Assembly: GCA_015057025.1 (NCBI GenBank)
Contig: SVFD01000001.1
Location: forward strand, 372,001-436,000
DNA from: Lachnospiraceae bacterium
GTDB lineage: Bacteria; Bacillota; Clostridia; Lachnospirales; Lachnospiraceae
Reading direction: 5' to 3'
DNA length: 64,000 bases
Position numbers and translations under genes: made by a program. Positions within the stretch are counted from its first letter, which is position 1. Each line of letters begins with the position of its first letter. Under the pieces are notes generated by a model. The model was not told the DNA's origin. It ran no database searches and worked only from the letters and a program-made list of their open reading frames with translations. Below are positions 1-9,779 of the stretch, piece after piece.

Positions 1-261
1 GGAAATTCCGGCGGAGAACGTATCATGATTCCGGATGAGGATATGATGAGTGATGAAAATTTAACCGGTCAGGCTAATGCTAATGGTCAGTCGTATTTGA
101 CAGAATCTGATCAGGTGGCGACATGGAGTGGAGAATCGGTGTCTTATGATCAGGTAATCGGTAATTATACCAATCAGGCTTATACCAATATGGAAAGCAG
201 TAATATTCCCGATTCCATGAAAGACCTGGTTATAGATTATTTTACGGAATTAAACGAGTAA
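1..261 (+). CDS. C-terminal end of an unidentified protein (5' truncated by window edge)
   Basis: The reading frame is open from the first base, so this is the 3' end of a longer gene entering from the left; the first internal ATG at 25 is not a likely true start. The visible 86 residues are acidic and rich in Asn, Gln and Ser, and end in a helical-looking tail (MKDLVIDYFTEL). I do not recognise the family. It ends 24 bases before the MoxR start and is probably the upstream member of the same operon. A role with the MoxR/VWA system is inferred from position only. Confidence 0.6.
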   Translation, partial: GNSGGERIMIPDEDMMSDENLTGQANANGQSYLTESDQVATWSGESVSYDQVIGNYTNQAYTNMESSNIPDSMKDLVIDYFTELNE

Positions 262-285
262 AAGTTGCAATAGATGGAGGATATT

Positions 286-1269
286 ATGGTACAGAATGAA
301 AATGAATTAAGAATGATGATACAAAAGTTAAATGCGGCAGAGGCTGAAATCGGAAATGCCATTATTGGTCAGAAGCAGGTGATAAGACAGGTTTTGCTTG
401 CTATGCTTTCCGGCGGCAATGTATTACTGGAAGGTGTGCCGGGACTTGGTAAAACTCAGCTTGTTAAGGCTGTTGCATCTGTATGCTCCATGGAGTTTTC
501 ACGAATTCAGTTTACTCCGGATTTAATGCCTGCGGATGTAACCGGTACTAATTTAATTGTAAAAGAAGACGGTAGAAATGTATTCCAGTTCCAGAAGGGA
601 CCTGTTTTTGCCAATTTGGTACTTGCCGATGAAATTAACCGTGCAACACCCAAAACCCAGTCTGCACTTTTGGAAGCCATGCAGGAGCATACCGTAACCG
701 TAGGTAATGAAACATACGCTTTGGCAGAGCCTTTTATGGTACTTGCTACCCAGAACCCCATCGAGAACGAAGGTACTTATCCTTTGCCGGAAGCACAGCT
801 GGACCGTTTCCTTTTTAAGATTCAGGTGGACTTTCCAAGCATTGAGGAATTGAAGCAGATTATGGATATTACCGTTTCAAATAAGAAGGTAGAGTTACAG
901 CCTGTTCTTACGGGTGAAGACATTATTGCAATGCGAAGTGCAATAAGAGATATTCCTATTGCGGATGCAGTTGCGGAATATGCATTAAAAGTAGTTGTAG
1001 CAACACATCCTGAAGTGGCAGGGGCTTCGCAATTTGTTAAAAAATATATTACATGCGGAGCCAGCCCCAGAGCTGCACAGGCGATTTATCAGACTGCCCG
1101 GGCAAAGGCTTTGCTCGAGAATCGTTTTAATGTATCCTTTGAGGATATTAAGAGTGTGGCATATCCTGCACTCCGTCATCGTCTTGTATTAAGCTTTGAA
1201 GCATTGGCAGACGGTGTGACTGCAGACGAAATCATAAAAGAAATTCTGGACAGTGTAAAGGTAAGTTAA
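286..1269 (+). CDS. MoxR-family AAA+ ATPase
   Basis: MoxR ATPases act as chaperones or activators for VWA-domain partner proteins, often envelope complexes. The protein has a Walker A (GVPGLGKT, about residues 50-57), a Walker B (LVLADEI, about 111-117), and the typical MoxR stretch ATQNPIENEGTYPLPEAQLD. Its length, 327 residues, is usual. I place the start at ATG 286 because GGAGG at 276-280 lies six bases upstream; the ATG at 274 would put that site inside the gene. It is the first complete gene of a MoxR-DUF58-BatA-VWA-GH9 operon, with the DUF58 partner 14 bases downstream. This gene order is classic for the Bat (aerotolerance-like) cluster. Confidence 0.93.
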   Translation: MVQNENELRMMIQKLNAAEAEIGNAIIGQKQVIRQVLLAMLSGGNVLLEGVPGLGKTQLVKAVASVCSMEFSRIQFTPDLMPADVTGTNLIVKEDGRNVFQFQKGPVFANLVLADEINRATPKTQSALLEAMQEHTVTVGNETYALAEPFMVLATQNPIENEGTYPLPEAQLDRFLFKIQVDFPSIEELKQIMDITVSNKKVELQPVLTGEDIIAMRSAIRDIPIADAVAEYALKVVVATHPEVAGASQFVKKYITCGASPRAAQAIYQTARAKALLENRFNVSFEDIKSVAYPALRHRLVLSFEALADGVTADEIIKEILDSVKVS

Positions 1270-1283
1270 ATTGAGGGATATCA

Positions 1284-2153
1284 ATGGATAAAATATTTGA
1301 CAGTGAGTTTTATTCCAAATTACATACATTGCGAATGTCGATTGCCATGCATCTGGCGGCCGGAATGAGCGGCGGACGAAAGTCCAATGCCAAAGGTAAT
1401 TCCGTGGAATTTTCGGATTTTAGGGAGTATCAGTTAGGCGATGACATTCGAAGAATTGACTGGAATGCATACGGCCGTTTCGATAAGCTCTATATCAAGC
1501 TTTTTATGGAAGAAAAAGAAGGAATCTTTCAAATCTTTTTGGATACCAGTAAGTCCATGGATTTTGGCAAGGCAAATAAGGGTGTGTGTGCGGCAAGAAT
1601 TGCGGCGGCTCTTTCTTATGTAGTATTGGAAAATTCCGACCGCTTGTATTTAAACCTTTTAAAGGAAGGACGTCTGGAATGTCCCAAGAGCTACACCGGC
1701 AAACAGTCATTTTCAAAAGTGATTGATTATTTGGAAAATGTAAAGTTTGAAGGTGCCGGAGATTTACTTTCCGGTATACATCTTAAAAAATTCGACCGTC
1801 GGGGAATGTCCGTATTAATATCGGACGGATACTGCGAAAACATGGAAGAGGTTTTCCGGTATATGAAGTTTAAAAATCAGGATATTGTTTTTGTACATGT
1901 ACTGGCACCGGAAGAAAAGAATCCTTTTTATGAAGGAACCGTTAATTTGATTGACAGTGAAACGGCAGGTGAAATGCGAATGACTATGAGTGCATCTGCC
2001 CTAAAAACATATAAAAACAGTTATCAGAATTTTATCAGAAGCATGGAATTGTTATGTAAAAAGTATTCGGCAATTTATATTCCTGTCAGTTCGGATGACA
2101 GTCTGGATGCTTTGTTCTTTGGGGCGTTGGCAAGAATTTCCCCCAGAAGATAG
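1284..2153 (+). CDS. DUF58 domain protein (VWA-like MoxR partner)
   Basis: A 289-residue DUF58 protein. The family signature is plain near residues 43-75 (EFSDFREYQLGDDIRRIDWN). It is followed by a VWA-like fold starting FLDTSKSMDF (about 88-97), which keeps the DxSxS metal-site pattern. No membrane segment is obvious, so it is probably cytoplasmic. DUF58 proteins are nearly always encoded next to MoxR and VWA membrane proteins and are thought to be substrates or adaptors of the ATPase; the exact function is not established. It sits in an operon with close spacing on both sides. Confidence 0.9.
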   Translation: MDKIFDSEFYSKLHTLRMSIAMHLAAGMSGGRKSNAKGNSVEFSDFREYQLGDDIRRIDWNAYGRFDKLYIKLFMEEKEGIFQIFLDTSKSMDFGKANKGVCAARIAAALSYVVLENSDRLYLNLLKEGRLECPKSYTGKQSFSKVIDYLENVKFEGAGDLLSGIHLKKFDRRGMSVLISDGYCENMEEVFRYMKFKNQDIVFVHVLAPEEKNPFYEGTVNLIDSETAGEMRMTMSASALKTYKNSYQNFIRSMELLCKKYSAIYIPVSSDDSLDALFFGALARISPRR

Positions 2154-2178
2154 ATAGTAGAAATCAGGAGAAAATAAA

Positions 2179-3984
2179 GTGAAATTTTTACATTTATGGC
2201 CTTTCTTTCTATTGTTGCTGATTCCGATTATTATCATTATGTATCTTTTGAAGCAGAAGGCGGTGGAAACACCCATATCTTCTTTGTTTCTCTGGAAAGA
2301 AATGTATCGCAACGTAGAGGCTAATACACCTTGGGAAAAATTAAAAAAGAACTGGTTGTTAATTTTACAGATTATAACCTTGATTGTGTTGATTCTTGCA
2401 CTTACTTCGCCGTATATTATCAGTCATAATGCCGGTGCTGATCATGCAGTTATTGTAATTGACAACAGTGCCAGTATGAATGCCATGTATGATGAGAATC
2501 AGACAAGATTAGAGCATGCACTTGAAGAAGCGCAGGTTTATGTGCGTAATTTAAAAACCGGTACGGGAATTTCAGTTTTGACCAGTAACAGTAAAGCTAC
2601 CCTGGTATTGAGTAATTCTGATGATAAAACCCAGGCAATCAATGAGTTAAAAGCCATTGAGGCAAGCTATGTAGCAGGAGACTGTGTTGCCGGTATCGAA
2701 ATGGTTAAATCCATGCAAACCCAGTGGGACAGCGTGGAAACCGTTTGTTTTACAGATACCCATGTATCTATGGAGCAGGTAGAAGGATATATTGTGGATA
2801 TGTATCAGCCGGTAAACAACATTAGTGTTGATTATGTAGGACACGGTGTAAATAACGGCAAACTTGTGGTACTTGCTAAGATATCCAATCATGGCAGCGA
2901 AGCCGTAAGTACTGACGTAAATCTATACGGAGATGACGAACTGTTGCAGATTAAGAATGTGACTGTAGATGCAGACGCTTCAGAAGTTATGTATTTTGAA
3001 GATATTTCTTTTGAAGGCAATGCTTTATGCGTGGAACTTACAGGGCAGGATGCAATTAAAGAAGATAACAGTTGCTACGATGTTTTGGAGGATGAAAAAG
3101 TTACTAAAGTATTGTTGATGACTGAGGCAAACCTGTATTTGGAAAAGGCCCTTACCCTGGTGGATGGTGTGGAGGTTACCAAATCAGAAGATATTGATTC
3201 CTTTGCGGAATTTACAACACAAAAATTTGATTTATATATTTTTGACGGTATGGTTCCGGATGTATTACCCACTGAAGGAAATATGATTTTTATGAATGTC
3301 AGATATGATGATTTGTATAAAACCGTTTCTCCTATGGGAGGTGTTATGGTTTCTACTGCGAAACATACCACTACGGAGTATTTGGAGGAATTATCCTTTG
3401 GGGTCAGCAGTGTATATGCACTGGAAAAACCGGACTGGGCAGAGACTTTTTTAAGCGTGGGAGAAGCCTGTGTTGGTTTTATCGGTAAAAAAGATGGGCA
3501 GACCATATGCGTTATGGGATTTGATTTTCATAATTCGGATTTGCCGCTAAAGATGGAATTCCCTATTTTGATATATAACATCGTAAATGAGTGTATTTCT
3601 TCCGGATTGTTGGGTGAAAATGTAGTAAATCCGGGTGATACGGTGTCTGTAAACGGTAAGTTAAATGTAGGACTTCCATCTATAACCAAACCGGACGGTA
3701 GCGTAGAAGAACTGGCAGATTATCGTATGAATTATACGGATACCTATGGTTTGGGAGTATATGTAGTAGATCAGGAACAGGATAGTGATACGGTGATAAG
3801 TGCATTTGCCGTAAATTTTCCGGCATCAGAAAGTGTAATTACACAGTCGCCCTCTTCCATGGTACAGGAAGACAGCGATGATGTAAAAACAACGGTATCC
3901 GGTATGTTGGATTTAAGAAATCTGATTATCCTGATTGCATTGGGATTGTTGGGAATTGAGTGGATTGCATACATTCGCAGATAA
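2179..3984 (+). CDS. BatA-like VWA membrane protein
   Basis: This 601-residue protein starts at a GTG preceded by CAGGAG. Its N-terminus is the Aerotolerance/BatA type: a membrane segment (about 7-24), a short loop ending SSLFLWKEM, and a second membrane segment (about 61-83). A VWA domain follows with metal-site residues D95, S97 and S99 (DNSAS). The central part is an extracellular-looking beta-rich region, and a last membrane helix lies near 580-598 with a short basic tail. The protein is therefore anchored at both ends with its VWA domain outside or at the membrane face. It lies 15 bases before the next VWA gene. A multiprotein envelope complex driven by MoxR is the accepted model for such clusters, though the substrate is unknown. 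Confidence 0.85.
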   Translation: MKFLHLWPFFLLLLIPIIIIMYLLKQKAVETPISSLFLWKEMYRNVEANTPWEKLKKNWLLILQIITLIVLILALTSPYIISHNAGADHAVIVIDNSASMNAMYDENQTRLEHALEEAQVYVRNLKTGTGISVLTSNSKATLVLSNSDDKTQAINELKAIEASYVAGDCVAGIEMVKSMQTQWDSVETVCFTDTHVSMEQVEGYIVDMYQPVNNISVDYVGHGVNNGKLVVLAKISNHGSEAVSTDVNLYGDDELLQIKNVTVDADASEVMYFEDISFEGNALCVELTGQDAIKEDNSCYDVLEDEKVTKVLLMTEANLYLEKALTLVDGVEVTKSEDIDSFAEFTTQKFDLYIFDGMVPDVLPTEGNMIFMNVRYDDLYKTVSPMGGVMVSTAKHTTTEYLEELSFGVSSVYALEKPDWAETFLSVGEACVGFIGKKDGQTICVMGFDFHNSDLPLKMEFPILIYNIVNECISSGLLGENVVNPGDTVSVNGKLNVGLPSITKPDGSVEELADYRMNYTDTYGLGVYVVDQEQDSDTVISAFAVNFPASESVITQSPSSMVQEDSDDVKTTVSGMLDLRNLIILIALGLLGIEWIAYIRR

Positions 3985-3999
3985 ACGTGAGGTTGTAAA

Positions 4000-6894
4000 A
4001 TGGATATTTCTTTTGAAAGACCATGGTTTTTGATACTAATACCGATTATTATCGGTTTGTTGATTTTTTCCATGCGTTATATGATTGCACAGAATAAAAA
4101 GACAAGAATCGGGCAGGTTATCGTTCGTTCGATTCTGGCAACGGCCCTTATACTGGCATTGTCGCAGGTGTCCATAAAATGGGTGGGACGGGATGTTACC
4201 ACCATTTTTTTGGTGGATGTTTCTGATAGTGTCAGGGAACAGCGGGAAGAAGTGATTCAGTTCGTAAATGATGCAGTGGAGAATAAGGGAAAGCATGATT
4301 ATGTGGGCGTAATTGCTTTCGGAAGTGATTCCAGAGTAGAACAGTTTATTTCACAGGACATTTCTTTTTCTGAATTTCAAACAGATGTCAGTTCAGAAGC
4401 AACGGATTTGGAAGAGGCCGTAAACATTGCTTTGGCGGAGATGCCTGAGGATTCTGCCAAGAGAATTGTTCTTATTACAGACGGCAATGAGAATGAAGGC
4501 AATATCAAAAATACAGCATCATTGGTAGTGGCTTTGGGCTGCGATTTCGAAGTGATGAAACTGGAGGAAAATCTTGCCAATGAAGTATATGTCAGTGATA
4601 TGTCCATTCCGGAAGAGGTAGGCATTGGTGAGAACTTTAATATTAATGTAGAGGTAGAAAGTAATGTTGCCTGCTCAGCCGTAGTAAGCTTGTATTCAGG
4701 AAGAACCTTAAAGGGGCAGCAGACAGTTAATTTGCAGGAAGGAACCAATCGTTTTGTGTTTACGGATACACAGAGTGATGAAGGTTTAAAAACATATCGT
4801 GTTACGGTAGAAGCAGTAGATGATACGGTAACGGTAAATAACGAGTTTTCGGCATACACCAATATTGAGATAGAATTACCTTTGCTTTTGGTAGAGGGAA
4901 GCGATGGAAAGGCTCAGGAGTTAAAAGGTATTCTTGACAGTATCGGTATTCAATATGACTGTGTTACGCCGGCAACCGTACCGGCTACTTTATCAGATTT
5001 TACAGAGTATTCGGCCATTATTTTTATCGATGTATATGCAGATGATTTGCGTGACGGATTTATGGAGAACCTACCTACTTATATTAAAAATTACGGAGGC
5101 GGTTTTATTGTTACGGGCGGCCGTAACAGCTTTGCGCTGGGAAATTATCGTGATACGGTTATTGAAGAAGTTTTACCTGTAAATATGGATTTGCAGGGTG
5201 AAAATGAAGTGCCTGTTATGGCATTTCAGATGGTAATTGACCAATCGGGCAGTATGAGTGATGGCAATGGAATTATAACTAATCTGGACTTGGCAAAGGA
5301 ATCGGCAAATGCCGCATTGGGGAATATAAGAGAAACGGATTATGTAGGTGTTATTGCTTTTGATGAATCTTATGACAGGGTTGTGCCTTTACAGCTTGCA
5401 ACCGATAAAGATGCAATATCTCAAGAGATTTTTTCAATTGATATTGATGGTGGTACATCCATATATCCGGCGCTTCTTGCTGCAACAACAGATTTAAATG
5501 AAAGCGATGCACAGGTAAAACATATTATTTTATTAACCGACGGTCAGGATTCTTATGGAGATTACGAGGAATTGAAAAAGACCATCAACGATGCCGGAAT
5601 TACGCTTTCTACCGTGGCAATCGGAACCGGTTGTAACGAAGAATTGTTAAAAGATTTGGCAGAAAGTTGTAACGGAAGATATTTTTATACGGATATATCC
5701 TCCGATCTTCCCAGAATCTTTGCACAGGAGGTCTTTTTATCCTCAAATACATATTTGATTAACGAAGAATTTACCCCTATTGTAACATCCAATGATGCCA
5801 TGGTGAGGGATGTTGTTGCCAACGGACTTCCTACATTGAAGGGATACGTTGCCACAACGCCTAAAGACAGAAGCATACAGTTGTTGCAGTCACATTATGG
5901 TGATCCTGTTCTGTGCTATTGGCAATATGGATTGGGTAAAACCGTAGCGTGGACGTCGGATATGACAGGTGAATGGTCCGGAAATTATTCCGGCTGGGAG
6001 AATACACAGTTATTGTGGCATAATATTATTCAATATGTTACGCAGGATATGGGAATGGAAGGTGCTTACGTGGAAGTAGAGCAAAACGGAAGCCGTTCCG
6101 AGATTCATTATACAACGGAGAATTTCAGTGCTGATACCACAGTGTTTGCTACCGTGTTTGATGATGAAGGAAATGCCACGGAAGTTGAATTGGATCCGGT
6201 AAAACCCGGTGAGTATATTGCCGCTATTGATACTGTATCAACCGGTGTATATACGATTAATGTACAACAAAAAGAGGGAGAAGAGATTGTCAGCAGTATG
6301 AATACGGCGGCAATTAATCAATATTCTTTGGAATATCGTTTTTATCCGGATAATACTTTAATGGAGGAATATGTTGCTTCGGTAGGAGGACGTATTATTA
6401 CGGATGCTTCGGAAGTGTTTGCAAGCAAGCCGGAGTATGTGAAAAGCAGATGGAATTTGTCTACGATTTTATTGGTAATGGCTGCGTTTTGGCTTCTTTG
6501 GGATATCGCAGTAAGACGTTTTCACATTGACCTATATAAGCTGATTCCCATTGAGGCGGTAAAAAAACAGAGCGCTAAACGGCAGCAAAAAATCGAAGAA
6601 AAACATGCACGTAAAATTGAAAAAAAGGCAGAGCAAAAGAGTGTCAAGGCTGAATCGGCATCTAATGCAAATGCCGCATTGCAGGCCGGGCAGATGATGG
6701 AGCAAGGGCAGAGAGTCCGGGTGTGGACAAAGAATAGCGGGGAAATTAAAAAACAGACAACACAGCCTGTTCAACGGACGGAACAACCTGTTCAGCAGCC
6801 TTCAAAGACTGTTAAAAAAGGTACAAATAATAAAGGTAAAAAGGAACTGTTAAATACACAGGCATTATTACGAGGATTGGAAGAGGAAGATTAG
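4000..6894 (+). CDS. Large membrane protein with two VWA domains and a GATase-like fold
   Basis: A 964-residue protein. It has two N-terminal membrane helices (about 6-24 and 37-56), then a first VWA domain with D73, S75 and S77, and a beta-sandwich region. A glutamine-amidotransferase-like segment follows (about 288-400, with YGGGFIVTGG). A second VWA domain has D414, S416 and S418 (DQSGS), and another beta-rich region precedes a membrane helix at about 818-840. The cytoplasmic tail (about 845-964) is rich in Lys, Glu and Gln and probably disordered. This layout matches the large BatB/YfbK-type proteins in MoxR clusters. It is separated from the downstream cellulase ATG by one base, so the two are translationally coupled. 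Confidence 0.85.
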   Translation: MDISFERPWFLILIPIIIGLLIFSMRYMIAQNKKTRIGQVIVRSILATALILALSQVSIKWVGRDVTTIFLVDVSDSVREQREEVIQFVNDAVENKGKHDYVGVIAFGSDSRVEQFISQDISFSEFQTDVSSEATDLEEAVNIALAEMPEDSAKRIVLITDGNENEGNIKNTASLVVALGCDFEVMKLEENLANEVYVSDMSIPEEVGIGENFNINVEVESNVACSAVVSLYSGRTLKGQQTVNLQEGTNRFVFTDTQSDEGLKTYRVTVEAVDDTVTVNNEFSAYTNIEIELPLLLVEGSDGKAQELKGILDSIGIQYDCVTPATVPATLSDFTEYSAIIFIDVYADDLRDGFMENLPTYIKNYGGGFIVTGGRNSFALGNYRDTVIEEVLPVNMDLQGENEVPVMAFQMVIDQSGSMSDGNGIITNLDLAKESANAALGNIRETDYVGVIAFDESYDRVVPLQLATDKDAISQEIFSIDIDGGTSIYPALLAATTDLNESDAQVKHIILLTDGQDSYGDYEELKKTINDAGITLSTVAIGTGCNEELLKDLAESCNGRYFYTDISSDLPRIFAQEVFLSSNTYLINEEFTPIVTSNDAMVRDVVANGLPTLKGYVATTPKDRSIQLLQSHYGDPVLCYWQYGLGKTVAWTSDMTGEWSGNYSGWENTQLLWHNIIQYVTQDMGMEGAYVEVEQNGSRSEIHYTTENFSADTTVFATVFDDEGNATEVELDPVKPGEYIAAIDTVSTGVYTINVQQKEGEEIVSSMNTAAINQYSLEYRFYPDNTLMEEYVASVGGRIITDASEVFASKPEYVKSRWNLSTILLVMAAFWLLWDIAVRRFHIDLYKLIPIEAVKKQSAKRQQKIEEKHARKIEKKAEQKSVKAESASNANAALQAGQMMEQGQRVRVWTKNSGEIKKQTTQPVQRTEQPVQQPSKTVKKGTNNKGKKELLNTQALLRGLEEED

Positions 6895-6895
6895 A

Positions 6896-9574
6896 ATGTC
6901 AGAAGAAGTAAAAACCGTTGCAAAGAAAAGTAAAAAAGGTTGGATAATTGTCGGTGTAATTATAGCGGCGCTGATTCTGGTAGTGGGAGGCGCTGCCGCT
7001 GTTATAGGAATTATATCGTTGGTAAAAAGAGCAGGAAATGAAGCGGCAAACGGACAGGCAGAATCTATTGGTAGCGAACAAAGTACAGAAGAAACAGAGA
7101 ATGATTCTTTTACCGGTGCGGATACCAATACGGCAATTAACACGGGCGAATTATCTGAATTGGCATCCGAGTATGAAGGACGAGTAGGAACCGGAGATTA
7201 TAATTATGGTGAAGCTTTGCAAAAATCCATTCTCTTTTATGAACTGCAACGCTCCGGAGATTTGCCGGAAGAAACCAGATGTAATTGGCGAGGCGATTCC
7301 GGACTTTTAGACGGATCGGATGTAGGCTTGGATTTGACCGGTGGTTTATATGATGCAGGTGATCATGTGAAATTTAACTTGCCCATGGCATATACATCAT
7401 CAACGTTATCCATGTCGGTATATGTAAATTACGACAGTTATGAAGAGAGCGGTCAGCTGGTTTATGTTATGGATACTGTAAAATGGATTAATGATTATTT
7501 GATAAAATGTCATCCGGAGGATAATGTGTTTTTTTATCAGGTGGGTGATGGTTCCATAGACCATTCCTGGTGGGGACCGGCAGAAGTGATGCAGATGGAG
7601 CGGCCTTCCTATAAAGTAGATATGCAGAATCCCGGTTCTACGGTATCTGCAGGTGCAGCAGCGTCATTGGCATCTTGTTCGGTAATATTTAAAGATTCTG
7701 ATCCGGAATATTCCGAAGAATGTCTGGAACATGCAAAACAATTATATGAATTTGCGGCAAGTACCTTAAGCGATGCAGGCTATACGGCGGCTAACGGTTT
7801 TTATACATCACACAGTGGTTTTTATGATGAATTAACATGGGCAGCGGCTTGGTTATATATTGCAACCGGAGATGAAAGTTATCTGGCGGACGCCAAGACA
7901 TATTTTGCACAGGCAGACACTAATTACAAGTGGGCACATTGTTGGGACAATGTTTCTATCGGTGCGGCAACCTTACTTGCTATGGAAACAGGTGAAGCTG
8001 AATACAAACAGCTTGTAGAAAATAATTTGGATTATTGGACCACCGGAGTGAATGGTGAGAAAATTACGTATACTCCGCAGGGATTGGCATGGCTCGATTC
8101 ATGGGGGTCACTTCGTTATGCAACCACGGAGGCTTTTATAGCGGCAGTTTACAGTAAATCGGATGTGTGTCCGGATAATAAAAAAGATATTTATTATGAG
8201 TTTGCGGTATCCCAGGTCAATTATGCATTGGGGGATGGCGGAAGATCATATTTGATAGGATTTGGTGAAAATTATCCGCAGAATCCTCATCACAGAACTG
8301 CACAAGGCTCATATAGCAATAATATGAATGAGCCTGCAGAGGCAAGACATACTCTGTATGGTGCTTTGGTAGGCGGACCGGATGCTAATGACGGATATGA
8401 AGATTCTGTTTCAAATTATATCAATAATGAAGTGGCATGCGACTATAACGCAGGTTTTGTAGGTGCATTGGCTTGTCTTTATGAAGATTTCGGCGGACAG
8501 ACTTTGGTAAATTTCGGGGCTGTGGAAGAGGTTCCCGTTGATGAAGTATATATTGATGCATGTGTAAATGTAACGGGCGAGAACCATTTAGAGGTAAAAG
8601 CTTATGTAACCAATGTCTCTGCCTGGCCGGCAAGAACCATGGATGCAGTAACAATGCGCTATTTTATGGATTTGAGTGAAGTGTATGCAAACGGCGGAAC
8701 AGCAGAAGATATTACACTTACAACCAACTACAGTCAAGGCGGAAGTGCCGTGGGGGTTATGCCCTGGGATGAAGAAAATCACATTTATTATGTGGAGATT
8801 CAGTTTGCCGGAGAACCTATTTATCCCGGTGGACAAAGCAGCTATAAAATAGAAGTTCAATTCCGTATGACATCCGCTTCTGCATGGGATAATTCCAATG
8901 ATTTTTCTTATCAGGATATAGCCGGCACCAATGGCGGAAGTACAGTGTGTGCTACTCATATGGCTTTGTATGAAGATGGAGAATTGATTTTTGGTACTGA
9001 ACCTGATGGTGAAGGCGTGTCGGTTACTGCACCGACTCAGGGGAATACAGGAGATAATGTGCCCCAGGAAGACACAACAACTCAGAATAACGGAAGTCAA
9101 AGCGATTCAAATTCCGTAAGCGGTGACGGTCTTACCATGACAATAGATAATCAGTCTAAAAGCGGTAGCGGCTCAAGTCTTGCCTTTTTTATTACGATTC
9201 GTAATGACGGAGATGAGGCAGTAGCACTTTCGGACTTGGAGATACAGTATTATTTTACGGAAGATGGGGATGAGAATTTAAGCTTCTGGTGTGATTATTC
9301 TTGTTTATCGGGCAGTACCTATACAACTTTGACCGATAAAATAAACGGAAGCTTTAGTTCTTTAAGCGGTAACAAAACCAATGCGGATACGAAACTCAGT
9401 ATTACATGTGACTCTAAAGATGCTTTGAGACCGGGGGATGAATTGACTATTCAGGTTCGTGTGGCAAAAGATGATTGGAGTAATTTCGAGTTTGGTAATG
9501 ATTATTCGGCAGGTGGTGCAGATAAAACGGCACTTTTCTGTGAAGATGAATTAATATTGGGCAGTGAGCCGTAA
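6896..9574 (+). CDS. Membrane-anchored GH9 endoglucanase with two CBM3-like modules
   Basis: GH9 enzymes hydrolyse beta-1,4-glucan with inversion. Residues 1-15 are charged and 16-40 form a hydrophobic segment without a clear cleavage site, so an anchor is more likely than release. A Ser/Thr/Glu linker leads into the GH9 domain (about 100-530). The catalytic Asp pair is visible in DAGDHVKF (D153, D156). The His/Arg signature spans 451-467 and the proton-donor signature 501-520 carries E512, so the active site looks intact. A CBM3c-like module follows (about 548-700), then a Thr/Gln/Ser linker and a second CBM3-like module (about 740-892). No dockerin or sortase motif is present. It begins one base after the VWA gene, which ties a cellulase to a MoxR operon. 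Confidence 0.93.
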   Translation: MSEEVKTVAKKSKKGWIIVGVIIAALILVVGGAAAVIGIISLVKRAGNEAANGQAESIGSEQSTEETENDSFTGADTNTAINTGELSELASEYEGRVGTGDYNYGEALQKSILFYELQRSGDLPEETRCNWRGDSGLLDGSDVGLDLTGGLYDAGDHVKFNLPMAYTSSTLSMSVYVNYDSYEESGQLVYVMDTVKWINDYLIKCHPEDNVFFYQVGDGSIDHSWWGPAEVMQMERPSYKVDMQNPGSTVSAGAAASLASCSVIFKDSDPEYSEECLEHAKQLYEFAASTLSDAGYTAANGFYTSHSGFYDELTWAAAWLYIATGDESYLADAKTYFAQADTNYKWAHCWDNVSIGAATLLAMETGEAEYKQLVENNLDYWTTGVNGEKITYTPQGLAWLDSWGSLRYATTEAFIAAVYSKSDVCPDNKKDIYYEFAVSQVNYALGDGGRSYLIGFGENYPQNPHHRTAQGSYSNNMNEPAEARHTLYGALVGGPDANDGYEDSVSNYINNEVACDYNAGFVGALACLYEDFGGQTLVNFGAVEEVPVDEVYIDACVNVTGENHLEVKAYVTNVSAWPARTMDAVTMRYFMDLSEVYANGGTAEDITLTTNYSQGGSAVGVMPWDEENHIYYVEIQFAGEPIYPGGQSSYKIEVQFRMTSASAWDNSNDFSYQDIAGTNGGSTVCATHMALYEDGELIFGTEPDGEGVSVTAPTQGNTGDNVPQEDTTTQNNGSQSDSNSVSGDGLTMTIDNQSKSGSGSSLAFFITIRNDGDEAVALSDLEIQYYFTEDGDENLSFWCDYSCLSGSTYTTLTDKINGSFSSLSGNKTNADTKLSITCDSKDALRPGDELTIQVRVAKDDWSNFEFGNDYSAGGADKTALFCEDELILGSEP

Positions 9575-9750
9575 AGGAATAAAATTTTATTATCAAATGT
9601 AGCAAAAAAGTTGGATTTCTTTGATAAAATATGATAAGATGAAAAGTAATCACAGAAAATTCACAATTTCTTAAGAAATGAATGATATATCTGGATGTAA
9701 GGGAAAACAAATCATTGGGGAATGGTTGATTTTGTGTAAAAAGAGAGATT

Positions 9751-9764
9751 GCGGGTGAAAACCC
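9751..9764 (+). promoter_or_regulatory. Small GNRA hairpin just upstream of a ribosome binding site
   Basis: A 5-bp perfect stem (CGGGT/ACCCG) closed by a GAAA tetraloop lies directly before the AAAGGAGG site of the sigma-like gene that starts with GTG at 9780. It could tune translation initiation. The rest of the 205-base leader shows no riboswitch I recognise, so the role is inferred from position only. Confidence 0.3.
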
Positions 9765-9779
9765 GAAAGGAGGATAACG

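Noticed and set aside
9575-9779. Possible riboswitch before the sigma-like gene
   Set aside because: Only one small GNRA hairpin was found; no conserved riboswitch core such as GEMM, T-box or SAM was seen.
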